From Desulfobacteraceae bacterium (GTDB lineage Bacteria > Desulfobacterota > DSM-4660 > Desulfatiglandales > Desulfatiglandaceae), in the NCBI GenBank assembly GCA_030597505.1, contig JAUVRS010000010.1:1-20379 (forward strand): a stretch of 20,379 nt of DNA, in the 5' to 3' direction. A program made the position numbers and the translations under genes. The notes below the pieces were generated by a model. That model was not told the origin of the DNA, did no database searches, and saw nothing but the letters and a program-made list of their open reading frames with translations. Below are positions 1 through 6,320 of the stretch, piece by piece (positions within the stretch are counted from its first letter, which is position 1; every line of letters begins with the position of its first letter).

Positions 1-101
1 TATTGATGGAAGTTGCCGCATCAAAATTTGATAATGATTAATGGTGGATAGTTGCCACCTTGTCTATTAAAACCTATTAAATTCGTAGGAGGGTAATCAA
101 C

Positions 102-905
102 GTGAAACGCGTACTTTTTTATCTAATGATACTCATCATGCTAATTGGATTTCTTTTTCCCATCGCCTGGGTATATGTCACTTCGTTTAAGCCTCCCCAT
201 GACATCTTTAAGCCTGATAAGATTCTTTTTGAGCCCACCTTGTATAATTACAATTATATTGTAAATGTCAGACCTTCACTGAAGGAGTTACTGAATTCAT
301 TCATTATCTGTGTTCTGAGCACAGCCATCGTTATTTTTGTATCTTTACCCGCAGCCTACAGCTTTGCGCGATTTAAGACCGGTGCAGGACACCTCCTTTT
401 TGTGACCATCTCCACGAGGATGTTCCCCGGCGTGGTAGCTGCCCTGCCGTTCTTTTTTGCTTACAGAAATCTGGGTCTTCTGGATACCCATCTCGGGCTT
501 ATTTTGCTCTACGTTTATTTTAATATGTCCTTTGCGACTTTTCTACTTTACGGTTTTTTTAAGGAAATCCCTCAGGAACTTGAACATGCGGCTCAGGTGG
601 ACGGGTATAGTCAGTTTCAGATACTTCGAAAAATCGTGTTCCCTTTGATCAAGCCCGGGGTGGCCATCACAACGGCCTTTTGTCTCATATGGTCATGGAA
701 CGAATTCTTTTTTGCGTTTCTTTTTACCAGAAGGATCGCCAGAACGGTTTCCGTGGGACTTTCAACATTTTGGGGGTCTGTGGAGATTCAATGGGGGCCC
801 ATGGCGGCCTTAATGGGTGTTGCTATCCTGCCCACCTTGTTTGCGGCCTGGTTTATGCAAAGATATATTGTTCGTGGGCTGACCTTTGGTGCAGTAAAGG
901 GATAG
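102..905 (+). CDS. Carbohydrate/polyol ABC transporter permease (MalG type)
   Basis: Inner-membrane permease of a sugar- or polyol-type importer, equivalent to the MalG/UgpE half of the membrane channel. The 267 residues hold about six hydrophobic segments, near 5-27, 67-88, 103-124, 132-152, 186-208 and 235-257. The cytoplasmic EAA loop that docks on the ATPase lies at 159-186 (ELEHAAQVDGYSQF, then PLIKPG). The GTG start at 102 has a strong AGGAGGG at 87-93, 8 bases upstream. A small membrane protein and two ATPases follow on the same strand, so this is the last permease gene of a transporter operon. The partner permease and binding protein should lie to the left of the window. The family is certain; the substrate is not readable. 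The two ATPases downstream favour a glycerol/polyol-like importer. Confidence 0.93.
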   Translation: MKRVLFYLMILIMLIGFLFPIAWVYVTSFKPPHDIFKPDKILFEPTLYNYNYIVNVRPSLKELLNSFIICVLSTAIVIFVSLPAAYSFARFKTGAGHLLFVTISTRMFPGVVAALPFFFAYRNLGLLDTHLGLILLYVYFNMSFATFLLYGFFKEIPQELEHAAQVDGYSQFQILRKIVFPLIKPGVAITTAFCLIWSWNEFFFAFLFTRRIARTVSVGLSTFWGSVEIQWGPMAALMGVAILPTLFAAWFMQRYIVRGLTFGAVKG

Positions 906-968
906 AAAGCCCAGCCGCAGCACCACGGGTCGCTTGGAAAATTTATCTAATTGAGTGAGGACTAAGAA

Positions 969-1154
969 ATGGAATTTGGTGATAGGCTTTTTTGGGGAAT
1001 AATGGTTTTTATTGGCATCAATCTTTTTTGGCTTGGAATGCTGGAGGAATATCTACCCATGTGGGTGGGCGCCATTGTGGGAATAATAGCAGTGTTGGCG
1101 ATCATTAGATTTGTTCCCAGACCCAGGACGGAAGAATCAAACGGAGGGGAGTGA
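969..1154 (+). CDS. Small two-helix membrane protein of the ABC importer operon
   Basis: A 61-residue protein with two hydrophobic segments (about 8-24 and 32-48), separated by a short acidic turn (LEEYLP). It ends in a charged tail, RPRTEESNGGE. The ATG at 969 follows GTGAGG at 955-960 at normal spacing. It sits between the permease and the first ATPase, and its stop overlaps a possible GTG start of that ATPase, so translation is probably coupled. Rhizobial glycerol importers of the GlpSTPQUV kind encode a small membrane protein, GlpU (DUF2160), beside two ATPases. By position and topology this could be an analogue, but it is shorter and I cannot claim homology. A role as an accessory subunit of the importer is inferred. 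Confidence 0.75.
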   Translation: MEFGDRLFWGIMVFIGINLFWLGMLEEYLPMWVGAIVGIIAVLAIIRFVPRPRTEESNGGE

Positions 1155-1162
1155 AAAAACCC

Positions 1163-2278
1163 ATGGCAGGTGTGAAGCTTGTAAACGTAACAATGAAATA
1201 CGGCAGTTTGATTGCGGTCAACAATATCAGTTTTGAGTGCCGGGAGGGAGAGTTTTTTACCCTTTTGGGCCCCTCTGGCGCTGGAAAGACAACCACTCTC
1301 GAGTTGATCGCAGGGATAAAGAAGCCAACAAAGGGACAGGTGTTCATCGGCGACCGGATGGTCAATGATCTCCCCCCCGACGAGAGGGATGTGGCCATGG
1401 CCTTTGAAAACTATGCCCTGTATCCGCACTTTTCGGTCTATGACAATATTGCGTTTCCTTTGAGGGCTCCCAGGCGGAAGGGGGAACTTTCCGGGGGGCA
1501 GGAAAAGGAAAGGGTCTATGAAATCACAAACCTTCTTGGGATTGGCGAATTGCTGGAGAGAAAACCACAGCAGTTAAGTGGCGGCCAGAAACAACGTGTT
1601 TCCTTGGCCCGTGCAATGGTGCGACGGCCAATGGTTTACCTGCTGGATGAACCAATTGCCCATCTCGACGCGAGACTGAAGATCTCGGCCAGAAGCACTT
1701 TGAAGCAGCTGGCCCATAAACTGGGTATCACCATCCTTTATGTGACCCATAACTATCGGGAAGCCCTTGGCCTCTCCGATCGCGTTTTGGCCATCAGAAA
1801 AGGGACCGTCGAGCAAATCGGCACACCCGAGGAGATCTATGAAGCACCTGTAAACGACTTTGTTGCAAGGCTGGTGGGTGATCCGCCCATAAATCTTGTT
1901 GACGGGGCGGTCGTAAACGAAGATGGAAAAGCCTTTTTCCAGGGGGATGATTTCCGTTTCCTCTTAAAACAGGAGTTGCTGTCCAAATTGGAACGGGCTT
2001 CGTGGGAAGAAGACGGGAAACGTTTGGTTCGCATTGGCATCAGACCCAAGAGCATCAGGATATCGTCTGAGAGACTGTCAGACGCCTCATTCCAGTTGCC
2101 TGTTTACGTGGTCGTTCGCGAGGCCAAGAACAGCATAGTCACATTCGAACTCACCCATAATTTTTTTCAGGCGGTTGTGAATAATGGTGTTCACTTGAAG
2201 GTTGGAGAAAAAGTGTGGGTGGAGGTTGACCAGAAAAACCTGTATTTTTTCAAAAAAAGCGTGGCGCTTACAAAATAG
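1163..2278 (+). CDS. ABC transporter ATP-binding protein (MalK/UgpC type), first of two
   Basis: Cytoplasmic ATPase of the importer, 371 residues from ATG 1163. It has Walker A GPSGAGKTT (36-44), signature LSGGQKQR (138-145), Walker B YLLDEP (159-164) and switch His196 (VTHNYREAL). A C-terminal MOP-like regulatory region follows from about 240. The start is ambiguous. GTG 1151 overlaps the preceding stop as GTGA but abuts the GGAGGGG at 1143-1149 with almost no spacing. ATG 1163 gives the usual family N-terminus (MAGVKLVNVTMKYG) with somewhat long spacing, and I prefer it. Two oddities: the Q-loop Gln is Glu82 (AFENYALYPH), and an extra LSGGQ (109-113) lies in the helical subdomain before the true signature. 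It probably pairs with the next ATPase as a heterodimer. The family is sure; the sugar or polyol is unknown. Confidence 0.93.
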   Translation: MAGVKLVNVTMKYGSLIAVNNISFECREGEFFTLLGPSGAGKTTTLELIAGIKKPTKGQVFIGDRMVNDLPPDERDVAMAFENYALYPHFSVYDNIAFPLRAPRRKGELSGGQEKERVYEITNLLGIGELLERKPQQLSGGQKQRVSLARAMVRRPMVYLLDEPIAHLDARLKISARSTLKQLAHKLGITILYVTHNYREALGLSDRVLAIRKGTVEQIGTPEEIYEAPVNDFVARLVGDPPINLVDGAVVNEDGKAFFQGDDFRFLLKQELLSKLERASWEEDGKRLVRIGIRPKSIRISSERLSDASFQLPVYVVVREAKNSIVTFELTHNFFQAVVNNGVHLKVGEKVWVEVDQKNLYFFKKSVALTK

Positions 2279-2288
2279 GAAGGATCCC

Positions 2289-3386
2289 ATGGGCACAGTC
2301 GAAGTTAAAAATGTTTGGAAAATCTACGACGGAGATGTGGTTGCGGTCAAAGATGTCAGTTTTCGGTGTGAAAATGAAGAATTTGTTGCGGTGTTGGGTC
2401 CTTCAGGATGCGGCAAGAGTTCCACACTGCGCATGCTTGCGGGGCTTGAAGATATTACAAAAGGAGAAATGCTGTTCGACGGCAAACGGGTCAATGATTT
2501 GACCTCCCGTGACAGGAATGTGGCCCTGGCGTTTGAATCCTATGCCCTTTATCCCCCGTTGACGGTGTATGAAAATATTGCGTTTCCGCTGCGGGCAAGG
2601 GGGATGGACAGACGGCAAATAGAGACAAAGGTTCAGGGTATCGCCAAAGACCTTGAACTGACAGAGGTCTTAAAGAGAAAACCGGGAAAACTGAGTGGCG
2701 GTCAACAACAGCGTGTCTCCCTGGCCCGGGCGCTTGTAAGGGACCCCTCGGTGCTTCTCCTCGACGAACCTCTTTCCCACATGGATCAAAGGGTTCGTGC
2801 CGTGATCAGGGTCAGAATTCGGAAGATCCACGACGAACTGTCAACCACGACCATATACGTTACCCATGATCAGGAGGAAGCGGTGGCGCTGGCTGATAAG
2901 ATCATTGTGATGGATCTGGGTGCCATTCAGCAAATTGGGACTGCGGATGATATGTTCAATTACCCCGTAAATCAGTTTGTGGCCGGTTTTATTGGTGAAC
3001 CCTCCATGAATTTTCTGAAAGGGAAGATAGAGAGTACCAACCGGGTGGCGGTGTTAAACGGTGACGCAATGGTATCTTGGGAGGTTAAAGAAGATATTCC
3101 GGAATCTTATCTAAATACCGATGTTTTTGTTGGTATCAGGCCTGAGAATGTGCAGGTCTCTAAAGAACCTACGGATTCAGGTGTCAAAGCGATCGTTGTG
3201 GTTGTCGAGTTTCTGGGGGAGGAAAAAACTTTGACGCTCAGCCTGGGAGATATTGAAATAAAGGCTATCGTTTCCGCGGATTTTTTAACAAACGAGGAAG
3301 ATACCCTCTGGCTTACCGGGGCTCCCGGAGACCTGCATGTTTTTGAGAAAAAGAGCGGAGAAGCCCTCATCAAGACCAAAAAATAA
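2289..3386 (+). CDS. ABC transporter ATP-binding protein (MalK/UgpC type), second of two
   Basis: Second ATPase of the importer, 365 residues from ATG 2289. AGGAAGGA at 2277-2284 overlaps the preceding gene's stop and decides this start over an in-frame ATG at 2202. Motifs are Walker A GPSGCGKSS (37-45), signature LSGGQQQR (135-142), Walker B LLLDEP (156-161) and switch His193 (VTHDQEEAVALAD). An OB/MOP-like C-terminal half starts near 230. The Q-loop position is Glu83 (AFESYALYPP), as in the neighbouring ATPase. The two proteins are clearly distinct in sequence, so this is an old paralogous pair rather than a fresh duplication. Tandem ATPases beside single permeases are the arrangement of GlpS/GlpT-type glycerol importers, where they form a heterodimer. 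Function as importer ATPase is secure; the substrate is not. Confidence 0.94.
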   Translation: MGTVEVKNVWKIYDGDVVAVKDVSFRCENEEFVAVLGPSGCGKSSTLRMLAGLEDITKGEMLFDGKRVNDLTSRDRNVALAFESYALYPPLTVYENIAFPLRARGMDRRQIETKVQGIAKDLELTEVLKRKPGKLSGGQQQRVSLARALVRDPSVLLLDEPLSHMDQRVRAVIRVRIRKIHDELSTTTIYVTHDQEEAVALADKIIVMDLGAIQQIGTADDMFNYPVNQFVAGFIGEPSMNFLKGKIESTNRVAVLNGDAMVSWEVKEDIPESYLNTDVFVGIRPENVQVSKEPTDSGVKAIVVVVEFLGEEKTLTLSLGDIEIKAIVSADFLTNEEDTLWLTGAPGDLHVFEKKSGEALIKTKK

Positions 3387-3409
3387 GAAAGAAACAGGGG
3401 AAGAATAAT

Positions 3410-4243
3410 ATGAGCCTTATCACTATTGATGACGAAAAATGTAACCGGTGTGGAATATGTGTGGCCGAATGTCCTGAGAGGGTTATTGAAATGACCGGCA
3501 AAGAAAATGTGCCGTCGGTCACGGAATTTGGAAATGACCTTTGTATTGAGTGTGGTCATTGTGTGGCGGTTTGTCCTGAAGCGGCCTTTAATATGAACAT
3601 TATGGCAGCCGAAGCGTGTCCCCCAAGACAACCGGAACTATTTATTACCCTGGAGCAGATGGAGTATCATATTCGGTTTCGTCGTTCTATCCGGACCTAC
3701 AAAAAGAAACCCGTGCCACGAGAGATCCTTGAACGTCTTATACAAGCCTCCCAATATGCCCCTACGGCCAAAAATCTTCAACCCGTTTGCTGGCTTATTA
3801 TCGAGAACCGCGAGGAGGTAAACCGGCTGGGTTTAATGGTCATCGACTGGATGCGGTCCATGCTCAACGGAGAAAGCAAACCCCTGTTCACCGAGTTTAT
3901 GATGAAACAAATCGTTGGAGACTGGGAAAATGGGGGCGACTGGATATGCCGGGGTGCGCCCCACATGATCGTGGCCCATGGTCCCAATGATCTTCCCATC
4001 CCCGCCTCTGAGTCAGGGTGCACCATCGCCCTGACCACCCTGGAACTGGCAGCTCCCTCGTTTGGACTGGGTGCCTGTTGGGGCGGATATTTTAACGCAA
4101 CCGCGAACAATTATCCCCCGCTTCGCCAGGCCCTGGATCTTCCGAAAAACCATGACCCCTATGGGGCAATGATGATCGGGTATCCCACATACGAGTATCA
4201 CAGGATTCCCTTGCGAAAAGACCCCGATATTAAATGGCGTTAA
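3410..4243 (+). CDS. Ferredoxin-nitroreductase fusion protein
   Basis: A 277-residue two-domain redox protein. Residues 1-65 form a 2x[4Fe-4S] ferredoxin with two complete CxxCxxCxxxCP motifs (Cys11/14/17/21 and Cys45/48/51/55). From about 85 onward it is a nitroreductase-fold FMN domain, with the phosphate-binding RRSIRTY (91-97), APTAKNLQP (118-125) and the late G-ACWGGY stretch. Such fusions pass electrons between ferredoxin and FMN in anaerobes; their physiological substrates are mostly unknown. AGGGGAAG at 3396-3403 sits 6 bases before the ATG. It lies 23 bp after the second ATPase and before a MoaD-like gene. It is therefore probably cotranscribed with the transporter and may work with the ferredoxin-linked aldehyde oxidoreductase downstream. 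The domain calls are firm; the reaction is not known. Confidence 0.92.
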   Translation: MSLITIDDEKCNRCGICVAECPERVIEMTGKENVPSVTEFGNDLCIECGHCVAVCPEAAFNMNIMAAEACPPRQPELFITLEQMEYHIRFRRSIRTYKKKPVPREILERLIQASQYAPTAKNLQPVCWLIIENREEVNRLGLMVIDWMRSMLNGESKPLFTEFMMKQIVGDWENGGDWICRGAPHMIVAHGPNDLPIPASESGCTIALTTLELAAPSFGLGACWGGYFNATANNYPPLRQALDLPKNHDPYGAMMIGYPTYEYHRIPLRKDPDIKWR

Positions 4244-4275
4244 GCCCTTATCAGGATGGATTGATATCCGGTATC

Positions 4276-4296
4276 TCACCGGTGGTAGACCGGTGA
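4276..4296 (+). other. Intercistronic RNA hairpin
   Basis: TCACCGGT, loop GGTAG, ACCGGTGA: a perfect 8-bp stem with a 5-base loop, in the 71-bp gap between the ferredoxin-nitroreductase and the MoaD-like gene. No T-run follows, so it does not look like an intrinsic terminator. It ends 5 bases before the AGGGAG ribosome site, where it could limit translation of the next gene or protect the upstream message from exonucleases. Confidence 0.5.
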
Positions 4297-4314
4297 CGTC
4301 AGGGAGTTGGAAAA

Positions 4315-4569
4315 TTGGCAAATGAGGCGGGCATGGTTCGGGTAGAGATTCGCATAAAAGGAATGCTCAAAAGGCCGTTTGGAAAGGCACAAATGGCGAT
4401 GTCCTGCAATGAAGGGACGACCATCTCAGCGGTTTTACACGACCTTCAATACCGGGAAGATCACACACGTTATATTACCACTTCTGTAAACAACAATTTG
4501 AGAAAACATAACTATGTGTTAAAGGATGGCGATGAGCTAACACTCTATATGGTGATTGCCGGCGGATAG
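4315..4569 (+). CDS. MoaD/ThiS-like sulfur-carrier protein
   Basis: An 84-residue beta-grasp protein ending in the Gly-Gly tail (MVIAGG) that is adenylated and thiocarboxylated in MoaD and ThiS. The pattern LKDGDELTLYMVIAGG is typical of the C-terminal half of the family. The likely start is TTG 4315, 8 bases after AGGGAG (4301-4306). An ATG at 4333 with a weaker GAGG in front would give 78 residues. Small MoaD-like proteins often accompany aldehyde:ferredoxin oxidoreductase genes and are thought to supply sulfur for the pterin dithiolene. The oxidoreductase at 6321 fits this. No E1-like MoeB/ThiF or MoaE is in view, so a partner elsewhere would be needed. A ThiS role is less likely because no thiamin gene is nearby. 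Confidence 0.82.
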   Translation: MANEAGMVRVEIRIKGMLKRPFGKAQMAMSCNEGTTISAVLHDLQYREDHTRYITTSVNNNLRKHNYVLKDGDELTLYMVIAGG

Positions 4570-4595
4570 GCTGGCTTGCGCAAACCCTAAGTTCC

Positions 4596-5345
4596 TTAAT
4601 CCATCAGAATGCCCCCGTTTATGTCCAGTATCTCTCCGGTAATATGTTTGGCGCCGTCAGAGAGAAGAAAAAGAGCGGGTTCAGCAACATCTTCGGTTTT
4701 GGCGATGCGGCCCAAGGGAGATTGTTTCGCCATATCTGCCCTGACCTCCGCGGGCCAGTCGTCGATCATGGCTGTCTCCACAGGCCCGGGGGCAAGGGCA
4801 TTGACGGTTATCCCGTAAGGCCCCAGTGCCCTGGCAAAAGATTTGGTGAGACAGATCACACCGGCCTTGGAGGCAGAGTAGTGGGCGCCAACCGCAATCC
4901 CCCCCACCTTTCCAGCCAATGAGGCCATATTAAGAATTCGCCCCTCGCTCTGGCGCTTCATTATGGGCATGACCGCCTGTGAACATAGGAAGACCCCTCT
5001 CAGGTTAATGTCTATCATGTCGTCCCATTCTTCCTCAGAGATATCCTCTATGTCGATTCTTTTGCAGATCCCGGCGCTGTTAAAAAGGATGTCAATCCTC
5101 CCGAATTCCTTTTCAGCAAGCGCCACAAGGTTGTGTATAGCCTCCTTTTTTTTGACATCGGTTTCCACGGCAAATGTCTTTGCCTGATAAGATTTTTTTA
5201 TCCCTTCAACTGTCTTGTTGGCTGCGGTCATGTTGATGTCGCTAATCACAACTGAGGCCCCTTCAGATGCTAACCCCCGGGCAACAGCTTTTCCAATTCC
5301 CTGCCCGCCACCGGTAACAACGGCAACTTTTTCTTTAAATCTCAT
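4596..5345 (-). CDS. Short-chain dehydrogenase/reductase (FabG-like)
   Basis: A 249-residue classical SDR, probably a cytoplasmic NAD(H)-dependent alcohol or hydroxy-acid dehydrogenase. It shows the dinucleotide motif TGGGQGIG (11-18), NSAG (89-92), Asn114, Ser142, the YSASK motif with Tyr156 and Lys160, and the terminal INGG. An acidic residue at the end of strand beta-2 (Asp36) favours NAD over NADP. The start at 5345 is chosen because GGGAGG (5353-5358) lies 7 bases upstream; a longer frame to 5429 has no such site. The gene is the only one on this strand in the left half. It converges on the MoaD-like gene and diverges from the KDPG-type aldolase, which suggests a catabolic role in the same sugar or polyol pathway. 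The exact substrate is unknown; FabG in fatty acid synthesis is unlikely from context. Confidence 0.9.
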   Translation of the reverse strand: MRFKEKVAVVTGGGQGIGKAVARGLASEGASVVISDINMTAANKTVEGIKKSYQAKTFAVETDVKKKEAIHNLVALAEKEFGRIDILFNSAGICKRIDIEDISEEEWDDMIDINLRGVFLCSQAVMPIMKRQSEGRILNMASLAGKVGGIAVGAHYSASKAGVICLTKSFARALGPYGITVNALAPGPVETAMIDDWPAEVRADMAKQSPLGRIAKTEDVAEPALFLLSDGAKHITGEILDINGGILMD

Positions 5346-5415
5346 ACGCCAACCTCCCTCGTCTGATTGATTGCAAATCTTAAATATCTTTGACTGAATC
5401 TTCCTGGGTGAGTCA

Positions 5416-5442
5416 TTAATACGTCCCAAAACCGTTTGTCAA
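5416..5442 (-). promoter_or_regulatory. Probable sigma70-type promoter for the short-chain dehydrogenase
   Basis: Read on the minus strand: a perfect -35 TTGACA (5442-5437), 15 bases, then TATTAA (5421-5416). If TTAATG is taken as the -10, spacing is 17. It lies about 70 bp before the dehydrogenase start and back to back with the promoter of the aldolase gene. Confidence 0.5.
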
Positions 5443-5474
5443 GCCATTTTGGGGGCGATAGATGTCACAATATC

Positions 5475-5501
5475 TTGACGATTGGGTATTTCTCATATAA
5501 T
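5475..5501 (+). promoter_or_regulatory. Probable sigma70-type promoter for the KDPG-type aldolase operon
   Basis: TTGACG (5475-5480), a 15-base spacer, then a perfect TATAAT (5496-5501). Transcription would begin near 5508 and give a leader of about 60 bases before the ATG at 5570. The two divergent -35 boxes are about 32 bp apart, so one regulator bound between them could control both directions. Confidence 0.55.
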
Positions 5502-5569
5502 GATGCATAGTGAAAGTCACAAGAAAGTTGCTTTCGGCTTTGTGGAATTATTGGCAAGAGGTAAACCAA

Positions 5570-6229
5570 ATGAAAGAAAATGACCTGATAAAAAAACTGA
5601 AAACCTTTGGTGTCATTCCCGTCATTTCCGTTGAATCCCCAACCCTTGCGCTACCTCTGGCCGATGCCCTTATTGAGGGAGGGCTTCCGGCCGCTGAAAT
5701 CACTTTTCGAACAGAAGCGGCAGGAGAGACAATAAAAATCCTAAAGAGGGAGCGCCCCCAGTTGTTGCTGGGGGCCGGAACCATTCTGTCAATTGATAAT
5801 TTGATTCGTGCCAGGGAATATGGAGCGGAATTTGGGGTTGCCCCGGGCCTAAACCCTGAAATCGTGGAAAAGGCGCTGGAAATTGGTCTCCCATTTTTTC
5901 CCGGGGTTGTGACGCCGACCGAAATTGAAAAAAGTCTTTCCATGGATACAAAAGTGATGAAATACTTTCCCTCTGAGGCGAGCGGGGGTGTCAAGATGTT
6001 AAAGGCGGTGTCAGCCCCCTTCGCACACCTTGGCGTCCGGTTTATCCCTACAGGGGGGATAAATATGGATAACCTCGAGGGCTACCTCCAGCACGAATTC
6101 GTATTGGCAGTCGGGGGTACCTGGATTGCAAACAAGGATATGATTTCAGCTCAGAAATGGGATGCAATCAGGGGGAATGCCCGGGCGGCAGTGGAAAGAG
6201 TTTCTATGATAAGAGGAGGGGGAAGTTAG
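5570..6229 (+). CDS. eda: KDPG/KHG-type aldolase (bifunctional 4-hydroxy-2-oxoglutarate / 2-dehydro-3-deoxy-phosphogluconate aldolase family)
   Basis: A class I aldolase that reversibly splits a 2-keto-3-deoxy sugar acid (KDPG in the Entner-Doudoroff pathway, or 4-hydroxy-2-oxoglutarate) into pyruvate plus an aldehyde. The 219-residue length matches the family. The Schiff-base lysine is Lys131 in VMKYFPSEASGG, aligned with Lys133 of E. coli Eda. Glu43 and Arg47 (EITFRTE), GAGT (68-71), PGV (111-113) and the phosphate-site TGGI (161-164) are all present. Start ATG 5570 follows AGAGGT (5557-5562) by 7 bases; an upstream GTG at 5510 has no site. The aldehyde oxidoreductase gene comes next, so the aldehyde half-product or a related one could feed it. 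Whether the true substrate is phosphorylated cannot be decided. No gluconate kinase or dehydratase is in the window. Confidence 0.9.
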   Translation: MKENDLIKKLKTFGVIPVISVESPTLALPLADALIEGGLPAAEITFRTEAAGETIKILKRERPQLLLGAGTILSIDNLIRAREYGAEFGVAPGLNPEIVEKALEIGLPFFPGVVTPTEIEKSLSMDTKVMKYFPSEASGGVKMLKAVSAPFAHLGVRFIPTGGINMDNLEGYLQHEFVLAVGGTWIANKDMISAQKWDAIRGNARAAVERVSMIRGGGS

Positions 6230-6320
6230 CGCTTGTAAGGAGAACGCCCTCGGAGTGAATCGAGAGGAAAGTACTATAAATAAAGGTTTTTGTTAACCGC
6301 ATGTTAAAGGAGGTTATATT

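Noticed and set aside
1..101. Possible end of the partner permease gene
   Set aside because: All three plus frames reach a stop within the first 41 bases, and the few codons before them show nothing recognisable, so no tail can be assigned with confidence.
4570..4595. Intrinsic terminator between the MoaD-like gene and the convergent dehydrogenase
   Set aside because: Only the short self-complementary TTGCGCAA is present, with no usable loop or T-run.
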